DNA from: Pseudonocardia halophobica
Lineage (GTDB): Bacteria; Actinomycetota; Actinomycetes; Mycobacteriales; Pseudonocardiaceae
Direction: 5' to 3'
Assembly: GCF_027922425.1 (NCBI RefSeq)
Contig: NZ_BSFQ01000004.1
Coordinates: 194,464-258,463 of the forward strand
Length of the DNA: 64,000 nucleotides
The notes below the pieces were generated by a model that saw nothing but the letters and a program-made list of their open reading frames with translations, did no database searches and had not been told where the DNA came from. The position numbers and the translations under genes are program-made. The stretch's first letter is position 1; each line of letters opens with the position of its first letter. Shown piece by piece: positions 1 to 11,041 of this stretch.

Positions 1-1
1 C

Positions 2-610
2 GTCGGCGGACGGGACCTGGACCGCTACGGCGACCTGCCGACCGTCGACGTCGTGGCGTACGACGACCACGCCGGCGCGGCCCTCGCCGTCGGGCACCTC
101 GCCGGCCTGGGGCACCGCCGGATCGCGCACCTCGCCGGGCCGCCCGGCAGCGCGGGGCGGGACCGGGCGGAGGGGTACGAGAAGGCGATGCGGGCCGCGG
201 GGCTGGGCGCCGAGGTCCGGGTCACGGCGAGCGACGTGAGCGAGGAGAGCGCCCGCCGCGCCGCGCTCGAGCTGCTGCGCGGGCCGGACCGGCCCACCGC
301 CGTCTTCGCCTACAACGACATGGTCGCCATGGGCGTGTCCTCGGCGGCCATCCGGCTGGGGCTGCGCGTGCCGGGGGACGTCTCGCTCGTCGGCTTCGAC
401 AACTCCGGGCTGGCCCGGCTCCCCGCCGTGTGGCTGACCAGCGTCGACGGCGCGGGCGAGCACATCGGCGCGCAGGCCGCACGGATGCTGCTGACGCGGA
501 TGGCCGACCCCGGGCGGGAGCGCGAGGTGCGGCTGGTCGCGCCGACGCTGGAGGTGCGCGGCTCGACCGGTCCGCCGGCGGGGGTGTCCGCGGGCCCGGG
601 CGCGCTCTAG
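2..610 (+). CDS. LacI-family transcriptional regulator, C-terminal part (cut by window edge)
   Basis: The reading frame is open from the first bases of the window, so only the C-terminal ~200 residues are present and the DNA-binding helix-turn-helix lies outside. The visible part is the periplasmic-binding-protein-like effector domain: an HLAGLGHRRIAHLAG segment, then PTAVFAYNDMVAMG and GDVSLVGFDNSG, the classical LacI/GalR signatures around the sugar-binding cleft. Members bind operator DNA as dimers and release it on ligand binding. Which carbohydrate genes it controls cannot be seen. The GTG at 53 is internal and should not be used as a start. Confidence 0.9.
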   Translation, partial: VGGRDLDRYGDLPTVDVVAYDDHAGAALAVGHLAGLGHRRIAHLAGPPGSAGRDRAEGYEKAMRAAGLGAEVRVTASDVSEESARRAALELLRGPDRPTAVFAYNDMVAMGVSSAAIRLGLRVPGDVSLVGFDNSGLARLPAVWLTSVDGAGEHIGAQAARMLLTRMADPGREREVRLVAPTLEVRGSTGPPAGVSAGPGAL

Positions 611-670
611 GGTGTTCTTGTAGAGCGTTCGTTCAGTTCGGGCGCAGGCGAGAGCGCAGTGGGAGGAAAC

Positions 671-1435
671 GTGTCGGACGAGGTCCTCGTCGAGCGTCGC
701 GGTGCGGTGCAGGTCATCACGATCAACCGGCCGGAGGCGAAGAACGCGCTGAACCTCGGGGTGGCGCAGGGGATCGCGGCCGCGGTCGACGAGCTCGACG
801 CGTCGGACGAGCTGCGGGTCGGCGTGCTCACCGGCGCCGGCGGCGTGTTCTCCGCGGGCATGGACCTCAAGGCGTTCCTGCGCGGGGAGAGCCCCTCGAT
901 CGAGGGCCGCGGGCTGTGCGGGATCACCCAGGCCCCGCCGCGGAAGCCGCTGATCGGCGCCGTCGAGGGGTGGGCGCTGGCGGGCGGGTTCGAGCTGCTG
1001 CTGGCGTGCGACCTCGTGGTCGCCGCGAAGACCGCGCGGTTCGGGGTGCCCGAGGTGAAGCGCTCGCTGGTCGCCGCGGGTGGCGCCGCGCTCCACCTGC
1101 CGCGGCGGCTGCCGCCGGCCATCGCGCTGGAGCTGCTGCTCACCGGCGACCCGATCTCCGCGGAGCGGGCCGCCGAGGTGGGCCTGGTCAACCGGGTGAC
1201 CGACGAGGGCGGGGCGCTCGACGGGGCGGTCGCGCTCGGCGAGACCATCGCGGCGAACGGCCCGCTCGCCGTGGCCGCGACCAAGCAGGTCGCGCAGCAG
1301 ACCGTGGACTGGACGCTCGCCGACATGTGGGCGAAGCAGGAGCCGATCATCCGCCCGGTGTTCTCCTCGGAGGACGCGAAGGAGGGCGCCACGGCGTTCG
1401 CCGAGAAGCGCGCGCCGGTGTGGAAGGGCCGCTGA
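671..1435 (+). CDS. Enoyl-CoA hydratase/isomerase (crotonase) family protein
   Basis: 254 residues, the usual length for a single-domain crotonase, a cytoplasmic enzyme acting on acyl-CoA thioesters. The oxyanion-hole segments are visible as GVFSAGMDLKAF (~residues 56-67) and GWALAGGFELLLACD (~100-114). GVPEVKRSL carries a Glu where hydratases have a catalytic acid, and AEVGLVNRV follows. I chose GTG 671 because GGGAGGAAAC sits directly upstream; the GTG at 659 would lie before that ribosome-binding site. It is flanked by a LacI gene and a clp gene, so context does not identify the substrate. It could be a true hydratase or an isomerase. Confidence 0.88.
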   Translation: MSDEVLVERRGAVQVITINRPEAKNALNLGVAQGIAAAVDELDASDELRVGVLTGAGGVFSAGMDLKAFLRGESPSIEGRGLCGITQAPPRKPLIGAVEGWALAGGFELLLACDLVVAAKTARFGVPEVKRSLVAAGGAALHLPRRLPPAIALELLLTGDPISAERAAEVGLVNRVTDEGGALDGAVALGETIAANGPLAVAATKQVAQQTVDWTLADMWAKQEPIIRPVFSSEDAKEGATAFAEKRAPVWKGR

Positions 1436-1465
1436 TCCGGCGCTGATCCGGCCGCTGACCAGGGC

Positions 1466-1516
1466 GTGAACGAACGGGGCGTTCGCTCGTACCTGGTGAG
1501 CGAGAGCGCCGTTCGC
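1466..1516. repeat. Dispersed palindromic intergenic repeat, copy 1
   Basis: This element contains the perfect inverted repeat CGAACG-GGG-CGTTCG (1471-1485) and a 21-bp segment at 1496-1516. That segment recurs in inverted orientation at 4130-4150 with one difference. The two copies flank the clp gene, which suggests a REP-like intergenic family. It could double as a terminator for the crotonase gene. The function is not established. Confidence 0.5.
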
Positions 1517-1613
1517 GTCGCCCGGGCGGCGTGGCGCGGGCCACCGACACGGTTTCGCCGGGTGCCCGACGGGAACACCTCCCCGTCGGACACCCGTCGA
1601 GAGGAGACTCCCC

Positions 1614-4124
<2,511 letters not shown>

Positions 4125-4129
4125 AGCCG

Positions 4130-4179
4130 GTGAACGGCGCTCTCGCTCACACCTACTGGACGAAGGTGCCGTTCGCTCC
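4130..4179. repeat. Dispersed palindromic intergenic repeat, copy 2 (inverted)
   Basis: Positions 4130-4150 are the reverse complement of 1496-1516 except for one base. The element begins 6 bases after the clp stop codon and runs over the 3' end of the convergent MFS gene, so the last codons of that gene (ending GTFVQ) lie in the repeat. A role as a bidirectional terminator is plausible. Confidence 0.5.
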
Positions 4180-5346
4180 GGGTCGGCGGGCGTAGCGGGC
4201 GATCAGCAGCGGTGCGGCCACGGCCAGTACCGCCGACGCCACCAGGGTGACGCGGAAGATCGCGGGGAAGGCGCCCGCGTCGGCCGCCGGGCCGGCCACG
4301 GCGGTGCCGGCCGCGCTGCCGAGGAACAGGGTCGCGGCGAACAGCGCGATCGTGGTCGCGCGCTCCTGCGGCACCACCGACGTCGCCCAGTTCTGCAGGG
4401 TCGAGTGGAGGAAGGCCCAGGCGCCACCGAGCAACAGGCCGCCCACGACCGCCGTCGGGAGGGTGACCGCGGCCGCCGGAACCCCCCATCCGGCGATCAG
4501 CAGGATGCCGCCGACGGTGGCGAGCGCCGTCGTCGACAAGCGGCCGACGAGCGGGCGCACCGAGCGCGAGAACAGCACGACGCCCACGCCGTAGCCCGCT
4601 GCCGCGACGCCGGAGACCGTCGGCGAGAAGCCGAGCGACTCGATCGCGGGCGCGACGTAGGTGAGCACGCCGATCACCAGGGCGCCCTCGCCGAACACCA
4701 GGACCAGCACGACGAGGGCCCAGCGCTCGCGCAGCACCGTGCGCAGCGCCTGCAGCGGGCCGGAGGGGACCTTGCGCGGCGGCTCGGGCAGCCGCCGCAG
4801 CACGACACCGAGCGTCAGCGCGACCGTCGCGGTGACCGCCAGCACCACGCGCCAGCCGGCCCAGTCCCCCAGGGCCCCGGCCCCGGCCGTCGCGACGGCG
4901 ACGCCGAACGACGTCGCCGCGGCCAGGTCGACCAGCGCCCGCTGCCGGATCGACGTCGGCCAGGTGTCGCCGACGTAGACCAGCCCCGCCGGGTTGACCG
5001 CGCCGAAACAGCCGCCCGTGATCGTCCGCAGCAGGGCCAGCACCAGCACCGAGGGCGCGAACGCCGAGGCGACGCCGGCGATCCCGGCGATCACGAGCGC
5101 GATCCGCATGACCCGGACCAGGCCGATCCGGTCGCCGAGCATGCCCCACACCGGCTGCAGCAGGCCGTAGGCCAGGAAGTACGCCGACGCGACCGCCGCG
5201 GACTGGGCCAGCGACGCGCCCAGCTCGGTGCCGATCGCCAGCAGCAGCGGGGAGATGGCGAACCGGTCCAGGCTGCTGGTCGCGACCGCGGCCTGCAGCA
5301 GCCGCAGCGCGCCGCGGCCGCCGGGAGGTTCCGTGGTCGCGCTCAT
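4153..5346 (-). CDS. MFS transporter (12-TM, drug/metabolite type)
   Basis: 397 residues with alternating hydrophobic helices and the MFS A-type loop WGMLGDRIGLVRVMR after TM2. It is probably a proton-coupled permease in the cytoplasmic membrane. The ATG at 5346 overlaps the stop of the upstream HTH gene by four bases (ATGA), so it belongs to the end of the nitrile hydratase operon. It may move a nitrile, amide, carboxylate or cobalt-related compound, but nothing in the sequence fixes the substrate. The final codons run through the intergenic repeat at 4130-4179. Confidence 0.85.
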   Translation of the reverse strand: MSATTEPPGGRGALRLLQAAVATSSLDRFAISPLLLAIGTELGASLAQSAAVASAYFLAYGLLQPVWGMLGDRIGLVRVMRIALVIAGIAGVASAFAPSVLVLALLRTITGGCFGAVNPAGLVYVGDTWPTSIRQRALVDLAAATSFGVAVATAGAGALGDWAGWRVVLAVTATVALTLGVVLRRLPEPPRKVPSGPLQALRTVLRERWALVVLVLVFGEGALVIGVLTYVAPAIESLGFSPTVSGVAAAGYGVGVVLFSRSVRPLVGRLSTTALATVGGILLIAGWGVPAAAVTLPTAVVGGLLLGGAWAFLHSTLQNWATSVVPQERATTIALFAATLFLGSAAGTAVAGPAADAGAFPAIFRVTLVASAVLAVAAPLLIARYARRPGANGTFVQ

Positions 5347-5702
5347 CCCAGCCAGGCGTACGCGGTCTGCCGCGAGATCCCGAGGGCCTTGGCCATGGGG
5401 CTGATCTCCAGGCCGCGCTCGCGACCCTCGAGCAGCAGCCGCCGCTGCTCGGCGCGCAGCTCCTCCATCCGCGCGGCGACGTCGCTCATCTCGGCGAGCA
5501 GGGCCTGCGCCTCGTCGCCCGCGCCCGCGCGGGAGCGGCCGGCGCCGGGGCGCGGGAAGGCGCGGACCTCGTCGGCGGACCAGCGGCGGGGGCCGTCCCC
5601 GGCGAGCGCGGCGGGCGCCTGGCCGCGGGAGACGTAGCTCGCCCAGGTCCCGGGCCGCACGCCCCACGCCTCCGCGCACTGCGCGGCCGTCCAGGTCTCC
5701 AC
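5343..5702 (-). CDS. Small helix-turn-helix protein in the nitrile hydratase operon
   Basis: 119 residues from GTG 5702, which follows a GGGGG tract. The N-terminal segment WTAAQCAEAWGVRPGTW resembles an excisionase/MerR-like winged helix that reads a helix followed by a turn. A coiled stretch rich in Glu/Arg follows (~75-100). The C-terminal ISPMAKALGISRQTAYAWLG is a second, resolvase-type HTH. It is likely a DNA-binding protein and a candidate regulator of the operon it sits in (between the nitrile hydratase activator and the MFS gene, 4-bp overlap with the latter). I do not recognise a named family. Confidence 0.7.
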   Translation of the reverse strand: METWTAAQCAEAWGVRPGTWASYVSRGQAPAALAGDGPRRWSADEVRAFPRPGAGRSRAGAGDEAQALLAEMSDVAARMEELRAEQRRLLLEGRERGLEISPMAKALGISRQTAYAWLG

Positions 5703-5725
5703 CCCCGCGATCCTAGGTTCCGCGG

Positions 5726-6067
5726 TCAGTGCCCGTGGCCGTGGCCGTTCCCGGTGTCGTGGTCGTGCCCGGGCGCGCGGCCGGCGAGGGCGGCGGCCCG
5801 CGCGCCGACGTCGTCGGACAGGGCGAGGACGTCCTCGAGCGCGCCGAGCCAGTGCGTGTAGTAGCTCCACCCGCCCTCCGGCGCCGCCTCCCAGGCCGCG
5901 ATCCGCGTGATCAACGCCTGCTGGAAGTCCGGCCAGGCGAAGGCGCCGGCCTCGTACAGCGCCACCGCCATCCCGAAGGCCCGCGACTCCCAGGGGGCGG
6001 TGAACAGCAGCTCGCCGTTCGCGCGCGGGGGAGCGGCGGGGCCGTCGACGGCCAGCGGGGCGGTCAC
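5726..6067 (-). CDS. Nitrile hydratase accessory/activator protein (beta-subunit N-terminal-like)
   Basis: 113 residues related to the N-terminal part of nitrile hydratase beta subunits ([20 protein letters not shown], then [16 protein letters not shown] and [13 protein letters not shown]). Such small proteins accompany cobalt-type enzymes and help load cobalt or oxidise the ligand cysteines by subunit swapping. Unusually, the C-terminus is histidine-rich ([13 protein letters not shown]), a plausible cobalt-binding tail. GTG 6067 overlaps the alpha-subunit stop (GTGA). The order beta-alpha-activator is that of cobalt-type operons. Confidence 0.85.
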   Translation of the reverse strand: MTAPLAVDGPAAPPRANGELLFTAPWESRAFGMAVALYEAGAFAWPDFQQALITRIAAWEAAPEGGWSYYTHWLGALEDVLALSDDVGARAAALAGRAPGHDHDTGNGHGHGH

Positions 6068-6648
6068 GGTGCGGCGACCTTCGCCACGCCGACCATCGCG
6101 TCCCGGGTGACCAGGGCCGCGAGCTCCTCCTCGGTGAGGTCGTCGGTGCCGGCGGGGCGTTCGGGCAGGACCAGCCAGCGCACCTCGGCGCTGGAGTCGT
6201 GGACCTCGATCGCGACCTCCGGCGGCAGCTCCAGGCCCATCTCGGCCAGCACCGCCCGCGGCTCGCGCACCACCCGGGCACGGTAGGCCGGGTCCTTGTA
6301 CCAGGAGGGCGGCAGCCCGAGGACCGGCCAGGGGTAGCAGGAGCACAGCGTGCAGACGACCACGTGGTGCAGCACGGGTGTGTTCTCGACGACCACGATG
6401 TGCTCGCCGTTCGCCCCGCCGCCCCAGGCGACCTCCTTGACCGCCGGGGTGGCGTCGGCCAGCAGGCGCGCCTTGTACTCCGGGTCGACCCACGCCCGCG
6501 CGACGACCCGGGCCCCGTTGAGGGGGCCGACGTCGGACTCGTACCTGGCCACGAACCCGTCGATCACGTCGGTCCGCACCAGGCCGCGCTCGGTGAGCAG
6601 CTGCTCCAGGGCTTCGGCGCGGAGGGCGGGGGAGGTCGGGTCGGTCAC
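6064..6648 (-). CDS. nthA: Nitrile hydratase alpha subunit, cobalt type
   Basis: 194 residues. The metal-binding claw is C99-T-L-C102-S-C104 in [13 protein letters not shown]. The Thr at position 100 is the established mark of cobalt-type enzymes (iron types have Ser). In the family, Cys102 and Cys104 become sulfinate and sulfenate. It hydrates nitriles to amides with the beta subunit in the cytoplasm. [16 protein letters not shown] and [13 protein letters not shown] are also family signatures. The start GTG 6648 overlaps the beta stop (GTGA). No amidase gene is adjacent, so the amide product must be handled elsewhere. Confidence 0.95.
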   Translation of the reverse strand: MTDPTSPALRAEALEQLLTERGLVRTDVIDGFVARYESDVGPLNGARVVARAWVDPEYKARLLADATPAVKEVAWGGGANGEHIVVVENTPVLHHVVVCTLCSCYPWPVLGLPPSWYKDPAYRARVVREPRAVLAEMGLELPPEVAIEVHDSSAEVRWLVLPERPAGTDDLTEEELAALVTRDAMVGVAKVAAP

Positions 6649-7295
6649 GCGCGCTCCAGGTAGGTCTCGAACAGCTCGAGGGTCACGACGACGTCGTCCC
6701 CGTCGCCCCACAGCTCGCGGGCGGAGAACCGGACGGTGTAGACGTGCTGCGGGTTCTCGCCCGCGAACACCGCGTGGGTGTCGGGCAGGACGTGCGCGGG
6801 CTGCACCCGCGCGACGGTCCCGACGCGGCCGCGGGCGTACCCGGGCAGCCGGGCGCCCTTCCGTGCGCGGACCCGGTCGCCGACCGCGTACTCCGGCGCG
6901 GCCTCGACCTCGCGCAACGAGCCCGGGGCGGTCGGCGAGTAGTCGGGCTTCGCGGGCTCGGCAGGGTCAGGCGGCTCCTCGACGGTCTCGCCGGCCAGCC
7001 GCCGGGCCCGCGCATCGACCGCGCCGGGCGCGAGGACCGCGGAGGCCACGAGCATGGCCTGGGCGGCGTGCAGCCAGCGGCCGAAGTAGCCGGAGTCGTG
7101 GTACTCGGCCGGGGTGAGCCGGTCCAGGGTGTCCCGGAAGGCCTCCAGGTTGCGGCCGGAGAGCCGGCCGATGGTGAACGCCGTCAGGGCGAAGGCGCGG
7201 CCCTCCCAGCGCTCGCCGAAGACCGGCTCGGCCGGGTCGGGCGCCGGGACGGGACCGTGACCGGGGGCACCGCCCAGGTCGGACACGCGGGCCAT
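6645..7295 (-). CDS. nthB: Nitrile hydratase beta subunit
   Basis: 216 residues, the usual length. The start [16 protein letters not shown] matches the family's conserved DLGG-x-x-G-x-GPV opening. The C-terminal SH3-like half has [12 protein letters not shown] and [23 protein letters not shown] 7295 is preferred because GGAGGTCGCG precedes it; the GTG at 7307 overlaps that ribosome-binding site. It is the first gene of the operon. The 13-bp tandem repeats lie just upstream in the promoter region. Confidence 0.93.
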   Translation of the reverse strand: MARVSDLGGAPGHGPVPAPDPAEPVFGERWEGRAFALTAFTIGRLSGRNLEAFRDTLDRLTPAEYHDSGYFGRWLHAAQAMLVASAVLAPGAVDARARRLAGETVEEPPDPAEPAKPDYSPTAPGSLREVEAAPEYAVGDRVRARKGARLPGYARGRVGTVARVQPAHVLPDTHAVFAGENPQHVYTVRFSARELWGDGDDVVVTLELFETYLERA

Positions 7296-7350
7296 CGCGA
7301 CCTCCACGATAGGTGACGAGCGATCACCTTAGTGGACGGCTGTGCTGACC

Positions 7351-7402
7351 GGGGTGGTCGGGCGGGGTGGTCGGGCGGGGTGGTCGGGCGGGGTGGTCGG
7401 GC
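7351..7402. repeat. 13-bp tandem repeat, four perfect copies
   Basis: The unit GGGGTGGTCGGGC is repeated four times without change. It lies between two minus-strand genes, upstream of the nitrile hydratase operon and just after the MFS stop. It is a candidate variable-number tandem repeat. Confidence 0.9.
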
Positions 7403-7416
7403 GCGGGTGCCGGCGA

Positions 7417-8838
7417 TCACCATCGCCCGCGGTGGTTGGGTAGCCGGGCGGCCGCGACCGCCGCTGCGGTCAGCAGGCCGGCCAGCACGACGAAGCAGAT
7501 CGCGGCCGCGAGGCCGGGGTCGTCGGAGGCCGTGACGGCCGCCGTGGTCACCGAGACCGCCGCGATCCCGCCGATCTGGCGGAACATGATCCGCAGCCCG
7601 GAGACGGCGGTGACGTCGTCGCGCACCAGGTGCATCCCGGCGTTGTTCGCGGCCGGGCCCGCGAGCCCCATCCCGAGCCCGGTCACGGCCGCGGCGGCGG
7701 TCAGCCAGACCGCCGGCGAGACGCCCGCGGGCGGCAGCGCGCCCAGGACCAGGCCGGCCACGATCCCGCCCAGGCCGACCAGCAGCAGCGGCCGGTGCCC
7801 GACCCGGCGCAGCAGGGCGACCGACACCCCCGACGAGGCGATCGTGCCGATCGCGCGGGCGGTCAACAGGACGCCGGCGGCCAGCGGGAGCAGGGCGTAG
7901 CGGACCTGCGCGTAGAGCGGCAGGAGCGCGGAGAAGCCGATGATCGCCGCCCCGAACAGCACGTTCGTGGTGTTCATGATCCCGAGGCCGCCGCCGCTGA
8001 GCAGCCGCGCCGGCACGACGGCGTCGGCATGGCGACGCGCGTGCCGCAGGAAGAACCAGCCCGCGGCGAGGGCCACGACCCCGGCCACGACCACGCCGAC
8101 GGGACCCGCGACGCCGTCGCCGATCGAGCCGACCCGGGTGATCGCGACCATCGTGGCGAGCAGCGCGAGGGTCAGCAGCACGATGCCGGCGACGTCGACG
8201 CGCTCGACACGGGTGCGCGGGGGGTCCCGGATCAGGAGCGCCCCGGCGACCACGAGCAGGGCGCCGATCGGCAGGTTGACCAGGAAGATGCCGCGCCACG
8301 ACCAGACGGTGAGGATCACGCCGCCGACGAGCGGCCCGAGGATCGCGCCGATCGGAAAGACGCTGGTGAACAGCGCCAGCGCGCGGTCGCGGTCCCGGCC
8401 GAAGGCGTGGGCGACGATGCCGTTGGCCGCGGGCAGCATCAGCCCGCCCGCCAGGCCCTGCACGAACCGGCACGCGATCAGCTGGCCGATGTCCGTGGTC
8501 GCGGCGCAGGCGCACGAGACCGCCGTGAAGGTCGCCACCGCCCACAGGAACACCCGGCGCCGGCCGAACTGCTCGCCGAGCCGCCCGCCCAGCGGCAGGG
8601 CGAGGATCTGCCCGACGGCGTAGATGGTGACCGTCCAGCTCGTCCAGGCCAGGGTGGCGCCCAGGTCCCGTTCGAGCGTCGTCAGGGCCGTGGCCACCGA
8701 GGTCTGGTCCAGCGAGAACATCAGCAGGGCCACCCCGACCACCGCGAACACGGCGCGACGACGGGGGAGCGGCGCCAGATCCGGGTCGTCCACGACCGAA
8801 AGCTCCTCGGGTGCCCTGCCGCGGACGGTTTCGGACAC
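7417..8838 (-). CDS. MFS exporter, EmrB/QacA (DHA2, 14-TM) type
   Basis: 473 residues from GTG 8838 (AGGTGG eight bases upstream). Family features are LMFSLDQTSVATAL in TM1, LGGRLGEQFGRRRVF in loop 2-3, RFVQGLAGGLMLPAA in TM4 and the motif-C-like GAILGPLVGGVI in TM5. These proteins usually pump out drugs or antibiotics by proton antiport. A perfect palindrome about 43 bases before the start (8881-8899) implies repression by a TetR- or MarR-type regulator, but none is encoded next to it. Confidence 0.88.
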   Translation of the reverse strand: MSETVRGRAPEELSVVDDPDLAPLPRRRAVFAVVGVALLMFSLDQTSVATALTTLERDLGATLAWTSWTVTIYAVGQILALPLGGRLGEQFGRRRVFLWAVATFTAVSCACAATTDIGQLIACRFVQGLAGGLMLPAANGIVAHAFGRDRDRALALFTSVFPIGAILGPLVGGVILTVWSWRGIFLVNLPIGALLVVAGALLIRDPPRTRVERVDVAGIVLLTLALLATMVAITRVGSIGDGVAGPVGVVVAGVVALAAGWFFLRHARRHADAVVPARLLSGGGLGIMNTTNVLFGAAIIGFSALLPLYAQVRYALLPLAAGVLLTARAIGTIASSGVSVALLRRVGHRPLLLVGLGGIVAGLVLGALPPAGVSPAVWLTAAAAVTGLGMGLAGPAANNAGMHLVRDDVTAVSGLRIMFRQIGGIAAVSVTTAAVTASDDPGLAAAICFVVLAGLLTAAAVAAARLPNHRGRW

Positions 8839-8880
8839 GAGGGCGCCACCTGCTTTCCCGGGAGTTACCGGGCACAGTAG

Positions 8881-8899
8881 TTTGCTTGACACAAGCAAA
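8881..8899. promoter_or_regulatory. Palindromic operator upstream of the MFS exporter
   Basis: TTTGCTTG-ACA-CAAGCAAA is a perfect 8+3+8 inverted repeat in a region otherwise above 70% G+C. It sits at the expected promoter position of the minus-strand exporter gene and is followed by a partial repeat GCAAG. It is typical of a MarR/TetR operator. Confidence 0.7.
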
Positions 8900-9015
8900 G
8901 CAAGTGGATCGGAGCTCACCCGGGCGGGGCGGCCGTGGTGCTGGCGCCCGCCGTGAGCCCGTCGGGCAGTTGTGCCCGGCGTCCTCCCACCCGGCGGCAC
9001 ACCCGCTCGGCCCCG

Positions 9016-9084
9016 CTGGCACAACGCGGAGGTCCGTCGCACACCCCGTCGACAAGGTGTGCGACGACTTGTCGGGAGTGCCAG
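9016..9084 (-). terminator. Nested inverted repeat downstream of the VOC gene
   Basis: The inner stem CGTCGCACACC (9035-9045) pairs with GGTGTGCGACG (9056-9066) around a 10-base loop. An outer CTGGCAC (9016-9022) pairs with GTGCCAG (9078-9084). The structure starts 14 bases after the VOC stop on the minus strand and probably terminates it. There is no T-tract, as is usual in high-GC actinobacteria. Confidence 0.6.
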
Positions 9085-9097
9085 CCCGGACCGCGCC

Positions 9098-9883
9098 TCA
9101 GCCCTCGTCGGCCTCCAGGATCTCCTGGTGCACCGCGAAGGGGGCGCCGAAGGGGTCGGTGAGCACCGCCATGCGCCCGAACGGCGTGTCCTGCGCGGCC
9201 ATCATCACCGTGCCGCCGCGTTCGGTGGCGGCGGCGACGGAGGCGTCGACCGACTCGACGCCGAAGTAGACGAGCCAGTGGCTGGGCGTGCCCTCGGGCG
9301 CGCCCATGGTGCCGCCCATCCCGCCGAGCGGCTCGTCGCCCAGCCCGAAGGTGCCGTACTCCTCGAGCGGCAGGCCCGGGACCTCGGCGAACCGGTACGG
9401 GAACAGCCCGGAGTAGAACTCGCGGCCGCGCTCGACGTCCGTGAGCCGCGCGTCCTCCCACACCAGCGAGCCCGGCTGGTTGAACACCTCGATCCCGACC
9501 TGCCCGGCCGCCTGCCACAGCCCGAACACCCCGCCGGTCGCGTCGGCGCAGACCGCCATCCGGCCCGTGTCCGGGATGTCCATCGGGCCGGCGAGCACCG
9601 ACCCGCCGCCGTCCGTGACGAGCTTGGTGGTGGCGTCGACGTCGTCCGTCGCCAGGTAGAGGGTCCAGAAGCTGGGCTGGCCCTCCTGCATGACCGGCCC
9701 GATGCCCGCGGCCGCGTGGCCCTCGGTCTGGCAGATGGCGAAGTGGCCGTAGTCCTCGCCCGTGTCGACGAACGACCAGCCGATCACGGCGCCGTAGAAG
9801 CCGAGCGCCGCGGGGAGGTCGGGTACCGCGATGTCCGCCCAGCAGGGCGCGCCGTTGGGCCACGGGGTGTCGGTGAAGGGCAT
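9098..9883 (-). CDS. Two-domain VOC (glyoxalase/bleomycin resistance) family protein
   Basis: 261 residues with two VOC repeats (~8-125 and ~135-258). The domain starts are CWADIAVPDLPAALGFYGAVIGW and, in the second half, LVWEDARLTDVERGREFYSGLF; the closing strands are FGLWQAA and FAVHQE. ATG 9883 follows GGAGGAGATCGCC. The family resembles actinobacterial Cfp30B-like proteins of unknown substrate; a metal-dependent lyase, dioxygenase or binding role is possible. It stands alone, with a hairpin after the stop. Confidence 0.85.
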   Translation of the reverse strand: MPFTDTPWPNGAPCWADIAVPDLPAALGFYGAVIGWSFVDTGEDYGHFAICQTEGHAAAGIGPVMQEGQPSFWTLYLATDDVDATTKLVTDGGGSVLAGPMDIPDTGRMAVCADATGGVFGLWQAAGQVGIEVFNQPGSLVWEDARLTDVERGREFYSGLFPYRFAEVPGLPLEEYGTFGLGDEPLGGMGGTMGAPEGTPSHWLVYFGVESVDASVAAATERGGTVMMAAQDTPFGRMAVLTDPFGAPFAVHQEILEADEG

Positions 9884-10009
9884 GGCGATCTCCTCCGGAG
9901 CAGCGGATGCCGGTGCGCAGCGGAGCCTCCCACCGGGCACCGACGGTTTCGGGAAACCGTGCGCCGAGCGGTCGTCCGCCAGGGAGGGTTCGCCGCCGAC
10001 CGGCCGGCG

Positions 10010-11041
10010 TTACCCGCTCACCTCCACGAACTCCGCCCGCACACCGAGCAGCCGGACCGCCCGGTCCTGCCGGAACCAGCCGGCGACCTCGAGGGCGGCG
10101 GCCTCGAGGACCGCGGGGTCGCGGGTGGGGGCGGGGAGGGTGAGGCTGCGGGTCCGGGTGAGGAAGGGGGCGTAGCGCACCTTGACCCCGACCCGGGCGA
10201 CCTCGCGGCCCTCGGCGGCGACGTCGTCGGCGACCCGCGCCGACAGGGCGGAGATCTCGGCGAGGACGGCCGCCCAGTCCTCGAGGTTCGCCGCGAAGGT
10301 CGTCTCGCGACTGCGCGAGCGCGGGACGTACGGCGAAGCCTCCATCTCGGTGCGGCCCATGCCGCGGCCGAGCGAGACGTAGTAGGGGCCCATGCGCGGC
10401 CCGAGCCGCTCGCCGACGGCGGTGGGGGAGGCCTCGGCGAGCTGGGTGACGGTGTGGATGCCCAGCTCGGCGAGCTTGCGGGCGGTCTTCGTGCCGATGC
10501 CGTGCAGGGCCTCGGTGGGCCGGTCGCCGAGCGTCGCGAACCAGTTGTGCGCGGTGATCCGGTGCACGCCGCCGGGCTTGGCGAAGCCGGTCGCCATCTT
10601 GGCGCGCAACGTGTTGTCGCCGATGCCGACCGCGCAGGACAGGCGGGTGCGGGTGCGGACCTCGGCCTGGATCTCGCGGGCGAGGGCCTCGGGGTCGTCG
10701 CCGTCCCACTGCAGGAAGGCCTCGTCCCAGCCGATCACCTCGACGACCACGGGGAACTCGCGTAGTACCGCCATGACCCCCTCCGACGCCGCCTCGTACG
10801 CGGGGTTGTCGGCGGGGAGGAAGACGGCGTCGGGGCACTTGCGGGCGGCCAGCCGCATCGGCATCCCGGAGTGCACGCCGTACTCCCGCGCCTCGTACGA
10901 GGCGGTCGCCACCACGGTGCGCGCGGCGGGGTCGCCGTTGCCGCCGACGATCACGGGGCGTCCGGCCAGTTCGGGGTGCCGCAGCTGCTCGACGGCGGCC
11001 AGGAACTGGTCCAGGTCGACGTGCAGCACCCAGCGGGTCAC
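10010..11041 (-). CDS. dinB2: Y-family DNA polymerase, DinB2 type with leucine steric gate
   Basis: 343 residues. The palm begins RWVLHVDLDQFLAAVE with metal ligand Asp9, and GWDEAFL gives Asp106 and Glu107. The thumb HhH is LHGIGTKTARKLAELGI, and a little-finger domain ends the protein. At position 14, where E. coli DinB has a bulky Phe steric gate, this protein has Leu, as reported for Mycobacterium smegmatis DinB2 (Leu14). That enzyme readily inserts ribonucleotides. It should act in lesion bypass or RNA-tolerant synthesis on the chromosome. GTG 11041 overlaps the stop of the upstream gene (GTGA). There is no obvious beta-clamp motif at the C-terminus EFVEVSG. Confidence 0.92.
   Translation of the reverse strand: MTRWVLHVDLDQFLAAVEQLRHPELAGRPVIVGGNGDPAARTVVATASYEAREYGVHSGMPMRLAARKCPDAVFLPADNPAYEAASEGVMAVLREFPVVVEVIGWDEAFLQWDGDDPEALAREIQAEVRTRTRLSCAVGIGDNTLRAKMATGFAKPGGVHRITAHNWFATLGDRPTEALHGIGTKTARKLAELGIHTVTQLAEASPTAVGERLGPRMGPYYVSLGRGMGRTEMEASPYVPRSRSRETTFAANLEDWAAVLAEISALSARVADDVAAEGREVARVGVKVRYAPFLTRTRSLTLPAPTRDPAVLEAAALEVAGWFRQDRAVRLLGVRAEFVEVSG

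Noticed and set aside
7351..7402. CRISPR-like repeat array
   Set aside because: The 13-bp units are directly joined without spacers and there are no cas genes.
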